Of a DNA stretch of 58,680 nt, positions 15,643 through 24,471 are shown piece by piece. The notes under the pieces were generated by a model. It saw only the letters and a list, made by a program, of their open reading frames with translations, was not told the origin of the DNA and did not search any database. Location: assembly GCA_937872385.1 (NCBI GenBank), contig CALMSO010000095.1, positions 1 to 58,680 of the forward strand, written 5' to 3'. The stretch comes from an uncultured Saprospiraceae bacterium. GTDB taxonomy: Bacteria; Bacteroidota; Bacteroidia; Chitinophagales; Saprospiraceae. Position 1 is the first letter of the stretch; each line of letters starts with the position of its first letter. A program made the translations under genes and the position numbers.

Positions 15643-18452
15643 TCTTGCGGCGCTGGCAGCAGCACAATGCGCATCTGGTTGGTATCGTCTAAGTAGCGCT
15701 GGGCTGCGTTTTGCAGGGCTTTGCTGCTCAGTTGGTTCACCAATTGCTCATAAGGCTCGTACAGGATGTCATCCAATGGCAGCCCGTACTGGTAGCGCGT
15801 GACAAGCTGTCCGCTCCAGTAGGCATTCTCGCGCAGATTCTTGATGCGGGTTTGCTTTTGCGTTTCGCGTATTTTTTGCAAATCGGTCTCGGCTGCCCCC
15901 GTCATTTTAATGTTATTAATATCTTTCCGTGCAATCTGAATCAACGAATCGGCCTGCCCTGGCTCGCATTGGAAAGAAATCGTCAGAAAATAACTTTGCT
16001 TCGGATGCAACGATGGCGTACCAAACACCTGCACCCCATACACTCCGCCCTGCTCTTCGCGCATGCTTTCCCGTAGCTTGATGCGCAGCAAATCCACCAA
16101 AGCGCCAAAATCATACCGAGCATGCTGATTATTAAAATCAAAAGCGCCATGCCAGGTTAATTCTACAATAGCTTTGGGGGCCTGCCCGCGCACAATGGTG
16201 GTGTCTATACGACCGGGTACGAGCGCTGCGTTCACGTCGCGCCAGCTTTCTTGGCGGCCGACCGTAGGCAGATTGCCGAGGTAAGTGGCTAAGAGCGGCC
16301 GAATAGTTTCGGTATCAAAATTGCCTACCAGCACAAAGGTAAAATCACCCGCATCGGCAAAGCGATCTTGATAGACTTGATAAACGCCATCGAGCGTGAT
16401 GTGATCCAAATCTTCGGCTTTGGTCATTTTGCGGCGCGGATGGTTATTATATTTTATAATGCTGCGAGCTTCATTGAAGTAATAATACGGATTCACCATC
16501 ATATTTTGGTAAATAGAACGCTGCCGACTGATAAAGGACTGCATGGCCACTGAGTCGCGCCGGGGCTGCGTGAAGTACAAATACACCAATTGCAGCAAGG
16601 TCTCTAACTCATCGGGAGCCGCTGAGCCGTTTAGCCCTTCGTATAATTCTGCAATGTAAGGACTGAGCCGCACATTTTTACCGGCTAATTTTTTTTGCAA
16701 TGCCACCGCATCAAAAGCGCCCAATCCGCTCAGGTCTATAATGGAAGCCGCATTGGCAGCATTCATATAATTAGCATCATCGTACAGAGAATGCCCGCCG
16801 GGACTAAAAGCACTCAAACGAATTTCATTATTCTGAAAATCCGTCGGTTTGAGCACTACTTTTACACCGTTTTCGAGCTGCAATTCTTGTACACCAACCA
16901 ATTGATAATCAATTACTTTTGTAACTTTAGCCGAAGTAAGCGTGGCTTCAAGTAAGGCTGCATCCGATACTTTGTCGTCGTAGGGTGGGGGAGTGGCCCG
17001 ATCGGTTTCATCGAGCAGGGCGTTAAGTTCCGCTTTGGTGGGCAAGGGCACCTCGTCTTTTTGCGGCGCTGTGATAATCACTACGCGGTTTTCCCGGCTG
17101 ATCCATTGCGCAGGCAGCGGATTGATGTCGGCAATCGTAATTTTAGGCAACAGTTTTTTGTACAATTCTAAGCGTTGACCAGCGTCCGGAATCGGATTTT
17201 CACGCAAAAAATGATACACGTAGCCCATCGCAATGCCAGCCGATTGCGTTTTGTCGCGCTCGCGCCAAGCATTTTCAGCAGCTTTCAGCATTTCGGCTTT
17301 TTGCCGCTCCAATTCGCCTTCGGTGAAGCCGTGCAACTGCGCCCGCCGCGTTTCTAACAGCACCGCCCGCAAACCTTCCATTGCCTTGCCTTCGGCAGTA
17401 AAAGCAAAGGCGCTGTAGGTGTCCATATCGCCGAGGCTACTGCTATAGCCCGAAGAGGCAAAAGTAAAGGGCGGCTCCGGCTGTTGTTGCAATTCAAACA
17501 GGCGCGCACCGAGCATTCGGTTGTAGAGCAGCCGAGCGAGTTGGGCTTGGAAGTCTTCAACTGTTTTGATGGGTTGCTCTGGTAGTTTGTAAATAACTTG
17601 CGCATTGGTAAACGAAGCCTCCGGGTCGGAGCAAATGGCAAAAAGTGTCTCCTTATGGCGCGGCATGGTGTATTCTTCGTGGTTCGCATCTGTTGCCGGG
17701 CGCTCGATGCGGCTAAAGCGCTGCACAATTTCCATTTCCATCCAATCGAGGTCGAAATCGCCGACGGCTACAATGGCCATCAAATCCGGCCGGTACCAGC
17801 GCTCGTAAAAACGGCGAATCACTTCGTAGGGGGCGTTTTCTATAATGGCTGGCTCACCAATGGGCAGGCGCTCGGCGTAGCGCGAACCCTTGTACAAAAT
17901 CGGGAAATACTGCTGCTGCATTCGCTGGTCGGGGCTGAGGCGGCTGCGCCACTCGGAAATGACCACACCGCGCTCTTTGTCTATTTCTTCTGGGTCAAAA
18001 GTGATGCCAGCGGCCCAGTCTTCCAGAATAAGCAAGCCTTTTTCGAGCAGCGCCAAGCTATCGGTGCGCGCCTGAATCATATAAACCGTTTCCTCAAAAC
18101 TGGTGTAGGCGTTGAGGTCAGCGCCAAAGCGAGTGCCGGTACTTTCGAGGTAGTTCACTAAGTCGTTTTTCGGAAAATGTTTCGTGCCGTTGAATGCCAT
18201 GTGCTCCACAAAGTGGGCTAAGCCCAATTGGTCGGCGTCTTCTTGTAGCGAGCCGGCGTGCACGGCCAGCCGCAGCTCGGCGCGGTTCTCTGGTTTGGCG
18301 TTCTGGCGAATGTAATAGCGCATACCATTGGGCAGCAAGCCCATGCGCAGTTCGCTGTCAATAGGTAGGGTAGCGGCCGATTGTGCCGGCAGTTGATTAG
18401 CAACAAAAAAGGTGGCTACGAGCAGCGCCACGCAAATGCGAAAGGTTCTCAT
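15639..18452 (-). CDS. M16-family zinc metallopeptidase, exported
   Basis: 937 residues with signal peptide (MRTFRICVALLVATFFVANQ). The first M16 domain has the inverted zinc motif HFVEH (H80, E83, H84) and the third ligand E160 in DKERGVVISEWR. A second, inactive M16-like half follows (from ~residue 510), with another pair of domains, giving the four-domain clamshell of pitrilysin-like proteases. It degrades peptides in the periplasm. The gene converges on the hydrolase gene with overlapping stop codons. Upstream is a 260-bp stretch leading to the CRISPR array in which I see no gene. Confidence 0.95.
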   Translation of the reverse strand: MRTFRICVALLVATFFVANQLPAQSAATLPIDSELRMGLLPNGMRYYIRQNAKPENRAELRLAVHAGSLQEDADQLGLAHFVEHMAFNGTKHFPKNDLVNYLESTGTRFGADLNAYTSFEETVYMIQARTDSLALLEKGLLILEDWAAGITFDPEEIDKERGVVISEWRSRLSPDQRMQQQYFPILYKGSRYAERLPIGEPAIIENAPYEVIRRFYERWYRPDLMAIVAVGDFDLDWMEMEIVQRFSRIERPATDANHEEYTMPRHKETLFAICSDPEASFTNAQVIYKLPEQPIKTVEDFQAQLARLLYNRMLGARLFELQQQPEPPFTFASSGYSSSLGDMDTYSAFAFTAEGKAMEGLRAVLLETRRAQLHGFTEGELERQKAEMLKAAENAWRERDKTQSAGIAMGYVYHFLRENPIPDAGQRLELYKKLLPKITIADINPLPAQWISRENRVVIITAPQKDEVPLPTKAELNALLDETDRATPPPYDDKVSDAALLEATLTSAKVTKVIDYQLVGVQELQLENGVKVVLKPTDFQNNEIRLSAFSPGGHSLYDDANYMNAANAASIIDLSGLGAFDAVALQKKLAGKNVRLSPYIAELYEGLNGSAAPDELETLLQLVYLYFTQPRRDSVAMQSFISRQRSIYQNMMVNPYYYFNEARSIIKYNNHPRRKMTKAEDLDHITLDGVYQVYQDRFADAGDFTFVLVGNFDTETIRPLLATYLGNLPTVGRQESWRDVNAALVPGRIDTTIVRGQAPKAIVELTWHGAFDFNNQHARYDFGALVDLLRIKLRESMREEQGGVYGVQVFGTPSLHPKQSYFLTISFQCEPGQADSLIQIARKDINNIKMTGAAETDLQKIRETQKQTRIKNLRENAYWSGQLVTRYQYGLPLDDILYEPYEQLVNQLSSKALQNAAQRYLDDTNQMRIVLLPAPQD

Positions 18453-18712
18453 GGTAATAAGGTTTTAGTTTTATGACTAATTTTTTAATTAAACAACTAA
18501 AACTATAACTTAGAAAATGTAAACCTTATTGTGCTAAGGCAGCGCAAGTTTTATTCATTTTGGCTTGTCTTGTGGCGAATAGGCAACAGCGGATAATTTG
18601 TAGCAAGCTGGGGCAGCAGCTTCAGGATGCTACTTAACATAATATAAATTATGAGCAAAATAATTGACAAAATAGATACTGACCGAATGACCCCAAATCA
18701 CCCGGTAAGTAG
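18453..18712. other. Intergenic stretch between M16 gene and CRISPR array
   Basis: 260 bp, AT-rich near the M16 start codon, so it probably carries that gene's promoter on the minus strand. I found no open frame of note, no RNA gene and no degenerate CRISPR repeat before 18713. Confidence 0.4.
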
Positions 18713-19410
18713 GTCTTAATCCTTCTTTTAGTGGAATATGGCCTGTAGCTATCCCTGAGCTTTTTTTACATGGAAAAGATGGAGAGCTGTCTTAATCCTT
18801 CTTTTAGTGGAATATGGCCTGTAGCAGGCGGGTTTCTGTTTTTAATCGCACCCACAGACCCGGGTCTTAATCCTTCTTTTAGTGGAATATGGCCTGTAGC
18901 AGGCGGGTTTCTGTTTTTAATCGCACCCACAGACCCGGGTCTTAATCCTTCTTTTAGTGGAATATGGCCTGTGGCGCTGACATCCAAAAAGCTGGATGTT
19001 AGGACCATTTCGGTGTCTTAATCCTTCTTTTAGTGGAATATGGCCTGTGGCATTTTCACAAGTAATCTGAATGAAAAAATAAATATGATGTCTTAATCCT
19101 TCTTTTAGTGGAATATGGCCTGTGGCCCGTTTCGTTTCGCATCATGCACAACAAAGGCGGCATGGGGTCTTAATCCTTCTTTTAGTGGAATATGGCCTGT
19201 GGCTTACGGATTATGAACGAATTACTTTCAAAGTCTTAATCCTTCTTTTAGTGGAATATGGCCTGTGGCTCAGCCCAGCGCCGACGGGAAATACATGAAT
19301 TGGGTCTTAATCCTTCTTTTAGTGGAATATGGCCTGTGGCTGGAAAGTTTTTATCAACGAATTGCAGCTAAAAGTCTTAATCCTTCTTTTAGTGGAATAT
19401 GGCCTGTGGC
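18713..19410 (-). CRISPR. CRISPR array, 10 repeats of 37 nt, 9 spacers, no cas genes in view
   Basis: Repeats start at 18713, 18789, 18864, 18939, 19015, 19090, 19167, 19233, 19304 and 19374. Each is 37 nt, beginning GTCTTAATCC and ending ATGGCCTGTRGC on the plus strand. The only variation seen is the R: A in the first three repeats, G in the other seven. Spacers are 39, 38, 38, 39, 38, 40, 29, 34 and 33 nt; spacers 2 (18826-18863) and 3 (18901-18938) are identical. On the minus strand the repeat ends GGATTAAGAC, similar to the ATTGAAAC-type handle of type I and III systems. That, the variant repeats at the left end and a promoter on the right suggest transcription leftward with the leader at 19411-19510. 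The subtype cannot be assigned without cas genes. Confidence 0.95.
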
Positions 19411-19511
19411 CGCAGTATATTGTAAAAAGCTGTAAATCAATGAACTAACCTACGTGCGCAGCCTGTTAGAAACGTTTTTTCTCGCCGCTTGCCGTAGCTT
19501 TTTTCTGGGTG

Positions 19512-19543
19512 CAAAGGTACGCCTTTTTATTGAAAAAAACAAA
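19512..19543 (-). promoter_or_regulatory. Bacteroidota-type promoter pointing into the CRISPR array
   Basis: On the minus strand: -33 TTTG (19543-19540), 20-nt spacer, -7 TACCTTTG (19519-19512), the same geometry as the TetR promoter in this window. It lies after the end of the GNAT gene and about 100 bp before the first repeat in that direction, with no gene between, so it most likely drives the pre-crRNA. Confidence 0.65.
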
Positions 19544-19560
19544 TGTTGGCAGCATTTTTT

Positions 19561-20103
19561 TTAGAGGTGCCCCGCTCTGCGCATTGCCCAGTCGCGGGTC
19601 CATTCATCGCCAAACTGAAACATCTCGTAGCCAAAGTGCTCGAAGCCCCAGCGCCGATAAAAATCAATGGCGCGTTGGTTTTGGTCCCACACCACCAGCC
19701 AGAGCCAGTCGTATTGGTCTTGGCGGGCGGCATCTATGGCGTATTGCATGAGCGCCGAGCCAACCCGCTGCCGCCAAAAGTCGCGCCGCACATAGATGCG
19801 GTGCAGGTACAAGGCACGTGCCGGTGCCAGTAGCTCGTGGGTATGGTCGGTGCGCAGCAGCAAGAACCCGGCCCACTGGTCAGCGCAGCGCGCCAGCACA
19901 AAACGGGTAGCCGGCAGCTGAAAATCAGCCGCAATCTGCTCAAGGCGGAAGTTGCGTTGCACATGTTGCTCCATACTCGCGGGGTCGGTGCTATCGCTAT
20001 AGGCTTCGCGGAAGGTCTGCTCGGTGAGGTCGCGCAGCAGCGGAATGTCTTGCTCGGTAGCCTCGACGATGGAAATGGCCTTTTCGGCCCTGAAATCCGT
20101 CAT
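19561..20103 (-). CDS. GNAT-family N-acetyltransferase
   Basis: 180 residues from the ATG at 20103 (MTDFRAEKAISIVEATEQD); a frame open to 20166 would add 21 residues of unlike composition. The acetyl-CoA binding motif A is LHRIYVRRDFWRQRVGSAL, followed by motif B, VWDQNQRAIDFYRRWGFEHF. The family acetylates amines of small molecules, peptides or proteins; the substrate is unknown. It is divergent from the S9 peptidase gene, 72 bp away, and a possible -7 box (TATTTTTG, complement of 20141-20148) lies in that gap. Confidence 0.92.
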   Translation of the reverse strand: MTDFRAEKAISIVEATEQDIPLLRDLTEQTFREAYSDSTDPASMEQHVQRNFRLEQIAADFQLPATRFVLARCADQWAGFLLLRTDHTHELLAPARALYLHRIYVRRDFWRQRVGSALMQYAIDAARQDQYDWLWLVVWDQNQRAIDFYRRWGFEHFGYEMFQFGDEWTRDWAMRRAGHL

Positions 20104-20175
20104 TTGGTAGATATTTTCGATAGCAAAAAGCGTTATTGTACAAAAATACAGTAGCTTTCCTGACAAAAAAACAAA

Positions 20176-22362
20176 ATGATGAAATCATTCGTACAGAAAT
20201 TTCCGTCCACAGCATTGTTATTACTAATAACATTTACTTTTTTTGCAAGCTGCAAAAAAGACACGAACGAAGATATGACGAAAGAAAGCGCTATGTACAC
20301 CAAAACGGACATTGAAGCACCTTTGGCCGCTAAGATTCCGCGAGAATTGAGCATCCACGGCGACCTGCGGGTGGATAATTACTACTGGCTGAACGATCGG
20401 GAAAACCCGGATGTGATTGCCTACTTGACTGCCGAAAATGCCTATAAGGACGAGATGCTTTCGCACACCAAAGCCTTCCAAGAGAAGCTGTTTGAAGAGC
20501 TTAAAGGGCGCATCAAGGAAGAAGACCAGAGCGTGCCTTACAAGAAAAATGGCTACTGGTACATCACGCGCTACGAGCAGGGACAGGAGTACCCGATCTA
20601 CAGCCGCAAGCGCGAAACGCTGGAAGCCCCAGAGGCTATTATGCTGAATGTGAATGAGTTAGCTAAGTCTTATGACTATTATAATGTAGCGGGTCTTTCG
20701 GTCAGTCCCGACAATAAGCTGCTGGCCTACGGCGAAGATACCCTCAGCCGGCGCATCTATACCATTCGGTTCAAAAATATGGAAACCGGCGAGCTGCTGC
20801 CCGACATGATACCAGGAGTGCAAGGCGACATTGCTTGGGCCAGCGACAACAAAACGGTTTTTTATACCGCAAAAGACTTGCAAACGCTGCGCGGCTACAA
20901 AATTATGAAGCACCGCTTGGGCACGCCGGTGTCGCAGGATGTAGAGATTTTCAATGAAAAAGACGAAACGTTCAACGTGTATGTGTATCGCTCCAAGTCG
21001 GATAAGTACCTGATCATCGCCAGCTCCACTACCCTTTCGCAAGAATACCGCATCTTGGAGGCAGATAAACCCGATGCTGCTTTCCGCATTTTTCAGCCAC
21101 GAGTGCGCGAATTGGAATACAGCATTGATCACTTTGGTGATAAATTTTATATTCGTACTAATCTGGATGCCAAGAACTTCCGTTTGATGGAAACATCAGA
21201 AGCAGCCACGGCTAAGGAAAACTGGCGCGAGCTGATTCCGCACCGCGAGGACGTGCTGTTGGAAGATATGGAGATTTTCAAGAACTACTTGGTGCTGTCG
21301 GAGCGCAAAAACGGCATCACGCAGCTGCGGGTACGCCCTTGGGCTGGCGGCGAGCATTACATTGCGTTTCCAGAGGAAGCGTATGTAGCTTACACCGCTA
21401 TGAATCCAGAATTTGATACTGATTTGCTGCGCATTGGTTATCAATCTATGACGACTCCGGCTTCTACCTACGATTATAATATGCAAAGCAAAGCTTTCAA
21501 TTTGCTCAAACAGCAGGAAGTGCTGGGCGGCTTCTCAGCGGATGACTACCAGACCGAGCGCGTGTATGTGAGTGCCCGCGACGGTGCCCGGGTGCCGGTG
21601 TCTATTGTGTATAAAAAAGGCGTACAGAAAAACGGGCGGGCCCCACTTCTACTCTATGGCTATGGCTCGTATGGAGCCAGCATGGAGCCTTATTTTAGCT
21701 CGGCGCGGCTCAGTTTGCTCAATCGTGGCTTCATTTACGCCATTGCCCACATACGCGGCGGCGAAGAGATGGGGCGCTACTGGTACGAAGAAGGCAAATT
21801 GCTGAACAAGAAGAACACGTTCACCGATTTTATTGACTGTGCAGAATGGCTGCTGGCGAATAATTATACCAATAAGGATAAGCTCTTTGCCATGGGCGGT
21901 AGCGCTGGCGGCTTGCTGATGGGGGCTGTTGTAAATATGCGGCCCGACCTGTGGAAAGGCATCGTAGCGGCCGTACCTTTTGTGGATGTGGTGACCACCA
22001 TGCTCGACGAAAGCATACCTTTGACAACTTTTGAATTTGATGAATGGGGCAACCCCAAAAACAAGGAGTACTACGACTATATGAAGTCTTACTCGCCCTA
22101 CGACAACGTAGAAGCAAAAGACTATCCGGCGATGCTCGTGACCACGGGCCTGCACGATTCGCAGGTGCAATACTGGGAACCCGCCAAGTGGGTAGCCAAA
22201 ATGCGCGAATTAAAAACCGATAAAAATCCGCTGCTGCTGCACACCAATATGGAAGCAGGGCACGGCGGCGCGTCGGGGCGTTTTCGGGCGCTGAAAGAAA
22301 CCGCTATGCAATATGCGTTTCTGCTTGATTTGGCTGGCAAAAATGAAGAATTTTTGAACTGA
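20176..22362 (+). CDS. S9-family prolyl oligopeptidase / oligopeptidase B, lipoprotein
   Basis: 728 residues. The N-terminus ends in the lipobox FFASC, so it is probably anchored in a membrane. The N-terminal beta-propeller domain starts around DNYYWLNDRENPDVIAYL, typical of oligopeptidase B (PtrB). The C-terminal hydrolase domain carries S576 (GGSAGG), D661 (TTGLHDSQV) and H696 (EAGHGG). It cleaves short peptides, in the oligopeptidase B branch after Lys or Arg. A perfect terminator follows 7 bp after the stop codon. ATGs at 20176 and 20179 are equally possible starts. Confidence 0.93.
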   Translation: MMKSFVQKFPSTALLLLITFTFFASCKKDTNEDMTKESAMYTKTDIEAPLAAKIPRELSIHGDLRVDNYYWLNDRENPDVIAYLTAENAYKDEMLSHTKAFQEKLFEELKGRIKEEDQSVPYKKNGYWYITRYEQGQEYPIYSRKRETLEAPEAIMLNVNELAKSYDYYNVAGLSVSPDNKLLAYGEDTLSRRIYTIRFKNMETGELLPDMIPGVQGDIAWASDNKTVFYTAKDLQTLRGYKIMKHRLGTPVSQDVEIFNEKDETFNVYVYRSKSDKYLIIASSTTLSQEYRILEADKPDAAFRIFQPRVRELEYSIDHFGDKFYIRTNLDAKNFRLMETSEAATAKENWRELIPHREDVLLEDMEIFKNYLVLSERKNGITQLRVRPWAGGEHYIAFPEEAYVAYTAMNPEFDTDLLRIGYQSMTTPASTYDYNMQSKAFNLLKQQEVLGGFSADDYQTERVYVSARDGARVPVSIVYKKGVQKNGRAPLLLYGYGSYGASMEPYFSSARLSLLNRGFIYAIAHIRGGEEMGRYWYEEGKLLNKKNTFTDFIDCAEWLLANNYTNKDKLFAMGGSAGGLLMGAVVNMRPDLWKGIVAAVPFVDVVTTMLDESIPLTTFEFDEWGNPKNKEYYDYMKSYSPYDNVEAKDYPAMLVTTGLHDSQVQYWEPAKWVAKMRELKTDKNPLLLHTNMEAGHGGASGRFRALKETAMQYAFLLDLAGKNEEFLN

Positions 22363-22369
22363 TAGAATT

Positions 22370-22416
22370 GGCAGGGGCGGCCTTGCAATTGCAAGGCCGC
22401 CCCTGCCCTTTTTTTT
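22370..22416 (+). terminator. Rho-independent terminator of the S9 peptidase gene
   Basis: A perfect 38-nt palindrome (22370-22407, arms of 19 nt starting GGCAGGGGCGGCC) followed by C and eight T residues. The T run is on the plus strand side only. Confidence 0.9.
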
Positions 22417-22431
22417 AGAGCGACCTCTCCC

Positions 22432-24432
22432 CTACTCCTGTACCAATACGAGCGCTGCAATGGCCGGCACATTCAGTAGGCCGCCCGGCAGCTTGCGTAT
22501 GCCCTTTTCGTTGATTTGATCGGCATCCAGCACCAATATCCATTCGCCGGCCGGGATACTGATTTGTTGCTCCCGATTATTGCCATTCAATACGACCAAA
22601 ATGTTTTTCCAAGTATCGCCGTTGGCATGATTAGCAATGGTATAAGCGACAAGATTTTGCTCGCGGATGTCAAGAAATTCCAGATTATTGGCAATTTGTT
22701 CCGTGCTCGTCATTCGGAAAGCCGGGTGGTTTTTGCGCAAAGCGATTAAATCCTTAAAATAGTTATAAACCGGTTTGTACTGCGCCTTGCGCGACCAATC
22801 AATCAGGTTGATGCTATCCGGCGATTCGTAGGAATTTTCCACGCCTTGTTTGGTGCGCAGCAGCTCCACGCCCGCGTGCAAGAAACTCACGCCTTGCGAA
22901 GTCAACACAATAGCTCCGGCTAATTTATGCATCCGAATGCGGTCGGTTTCGCTGGCTTTGGGTACCGAAAGCAGCAGCCGATCCCAGAGGGTGTGATTGT
23001 CGTGACAAGAGACGTAAGTAATCGTTTGAAATGGCTCGCGTGCCCAGGGCGCGTCGGAGTAGTTGATAGCGTCGTATTGCACTTGGGGGTGCTTGGTAGA
23101 TGCTACAATGCCGAATTTGATACTTTCCTCCAGCTCGGGCAGGCCGCTGATGAAGCCCTTCGCATCGTGCGTGAAAACGTGGCCTTTGATGGCATCGCGG
23201 ATATCGTCGCTGAAAGCTGCCACCCGGTCTAATTTATAAGTGTATTTTTTCAAGGCGCGCTTTTCTTCTGGCAATGGCGAATCGCCGGCTGTCCAGCCTT
23301 CACCATAAACAAAAATGGTCGGGTCAATTTCGTCCAGAGCGGCACTTACGGCGTTCATGGTTTCTTGGTCGTGAATGCCCATCAAATCGAAGCGAAAGCC
23401 ATCAAGATGGTATTCGGTAGCCCAGTGCTGCACCGATTCTACAATAAACTTGCGCACCATAGCGCGCTCGCTGGCGGTTTCATTGCCACAGGCCGAAGCA
23501 TCCGAAAAGGAGCCGTCGGGACGCTGACGATAGTAATAGCCGGGCACCAATTGATTGAACAGCGAGGCTTCGGTGTCGCCGGTATGATTATAAACCACAT
23601 CGAGGATGACGCGCAACCCGTTGTCGTGCAAGGTTTTCACCATTTGCTTAAATTCGCGGATGCGCACCGCCCCGTCGAAAGGATTCGTAGCGTAGCTGCC
23701 ATCCGGCACGTTGTAATTTTTTGGATCGTAGCCCCAGTTGTACTTCGGATTGTCGGCAATGCGCTCGTCAAGCGATTTAAAATCGAAAGAAGGCAACAAG
23801 TGTACGTGCGTGACGCCGAGGTCTTTGATGTGATCCAGTCCGGTCGCTTCGCCTTCGCGGCTTCGGGTGCCGGTTTCGGTTAGTCCAAGAAATTTGCCGG
23901 TGTGCCGGATGCCTGAATTCGGATCGGAGGACAAGTCGCGGACGTGCAATTCGTAAATAACAATATCGTTGAAATGCGCCAATGGCGGGCGTTGATCATT
24001 TTCCCAACCTTCGGGATTGGTTTCTGCTAAATCCACCACCATGCCGCGGTCGCCATTTACGCCTACGGCTTTGGCATAGGGGTCGGGGACTTCGGCCAGC
24101 CACTCCCCTTTTATTTTCACTTGGAAAGCATAAAACTGCCCTTTTAAATCTTCATCAAAACGAGCCGTCCAGACGCCGCTTTTTTTGTCTTGGCGCATAT
24201 CTTGCGAGCGCAGCGGCAGCCCCCCCTCCCCTTCCGCGTACAGATGCACGCGCGCTTCTTGGGCCGGTGGCGACCAGATTTTAAAAACGGATTGTTGGGG
24301 CGTGTAACTTAGGCCAAGGTCTTGACCATTGTAAACAGGGTACTTTTCAAAAGGCATGTCTGCATAATCAGGTGTTGGCTGACAGGCGGCCAGTGTTAAC
24401 AAAACGATTAGAGCGATGAATATGGATTTCAT
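22432..24432 (-). CDS. pulA: Type I pullulanase (GH13), lipoprotein
   Basis: 666 residues with lipobox LTLAAC, so membrane-anchored. Residues ~45-130 are a CBM48-like domain (FKIWSPPAQEARVHLY). The type I pullulanase signature YNWGYDPKNYNVPDGSYATN is at 231-250. The GH13 motifs follow: VILDVVYNHT, GFRFDLMG (nucleophile D349), YGEGW (acid/base E378) and SCHDNH (D478). It cleaves alpha-1,6 branches of pullulan, starch or glycogen. No other starch genes are next to it. It lies 39 bp downstream of the AAA+ gene on the same strand. Confidence 0.95.
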   Translation of the reverse strand: MKSIFIALIVLLTLAACQPTPDYADMPFEKYPVYNGQDLGLSYTPQQSVFKIWSPPAQEARVHLYAEGEGGLPLRSQDMRQDKKSGVWTARFDEDLKGQFYAFQVKIKGEWLAEVPDPYAKAVGVNGDRGMVVDLAETNPEGWENDQRPPLAHFNDIVIYELHVRDLSSDPNSGIRHTGKFLGLTETGTRSREGEATGLDHIKDLGVTHVHLLPSFDFKSLDERIADNPKYNWGYDPKNYNVPDGSYATNPFDGAVRIREFKQMVKTLHDNGLRVILDVVYNHTGDTEASLFNQLVPGYYYRQRPDGSFSDASACGNETASERAMVRKFIVESVQHWATEYHLDGFRFDLMGIHDQETMNAVSAALDEIDPTIFVYGEGWTAGDSPLPEEKRALKKYTYKLDRVAAFSDDIRDAIKGHVFTHDAKGFISGLPELEESIKFGIVASTKHPQVQYDAINYSDAPWAREPFQTITYVSCHDNHTLWDRLLLSVPKASETDRIRMHKLAGAIVLTSQGVSFLHAGVELLRTKQGVENSYESPDSINLIDWSRKAQYKPVYNYFKDLIALRKNHPAFRMTSTEQIANNLEFLDIREQNLVAYTIANHANGDTWKNILVVLNGNNREQQISIPAGEWILVLDADQINEKGIRKLPGGLLNVPAIAALVLVQE

Positions 24433-24471
24433 ATTATAAAATATTGGTTTTCAGTACAATAAATCGGTTTA

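Noticed and set aside
18766..19021. Open frames on both strands running through the CRISPR repeats (80-83 codons)
   Set aside because: They arise from the repeat unit itself (ATGHIPLKEGLRPG-like periodic protein) and have no start context or independent support.
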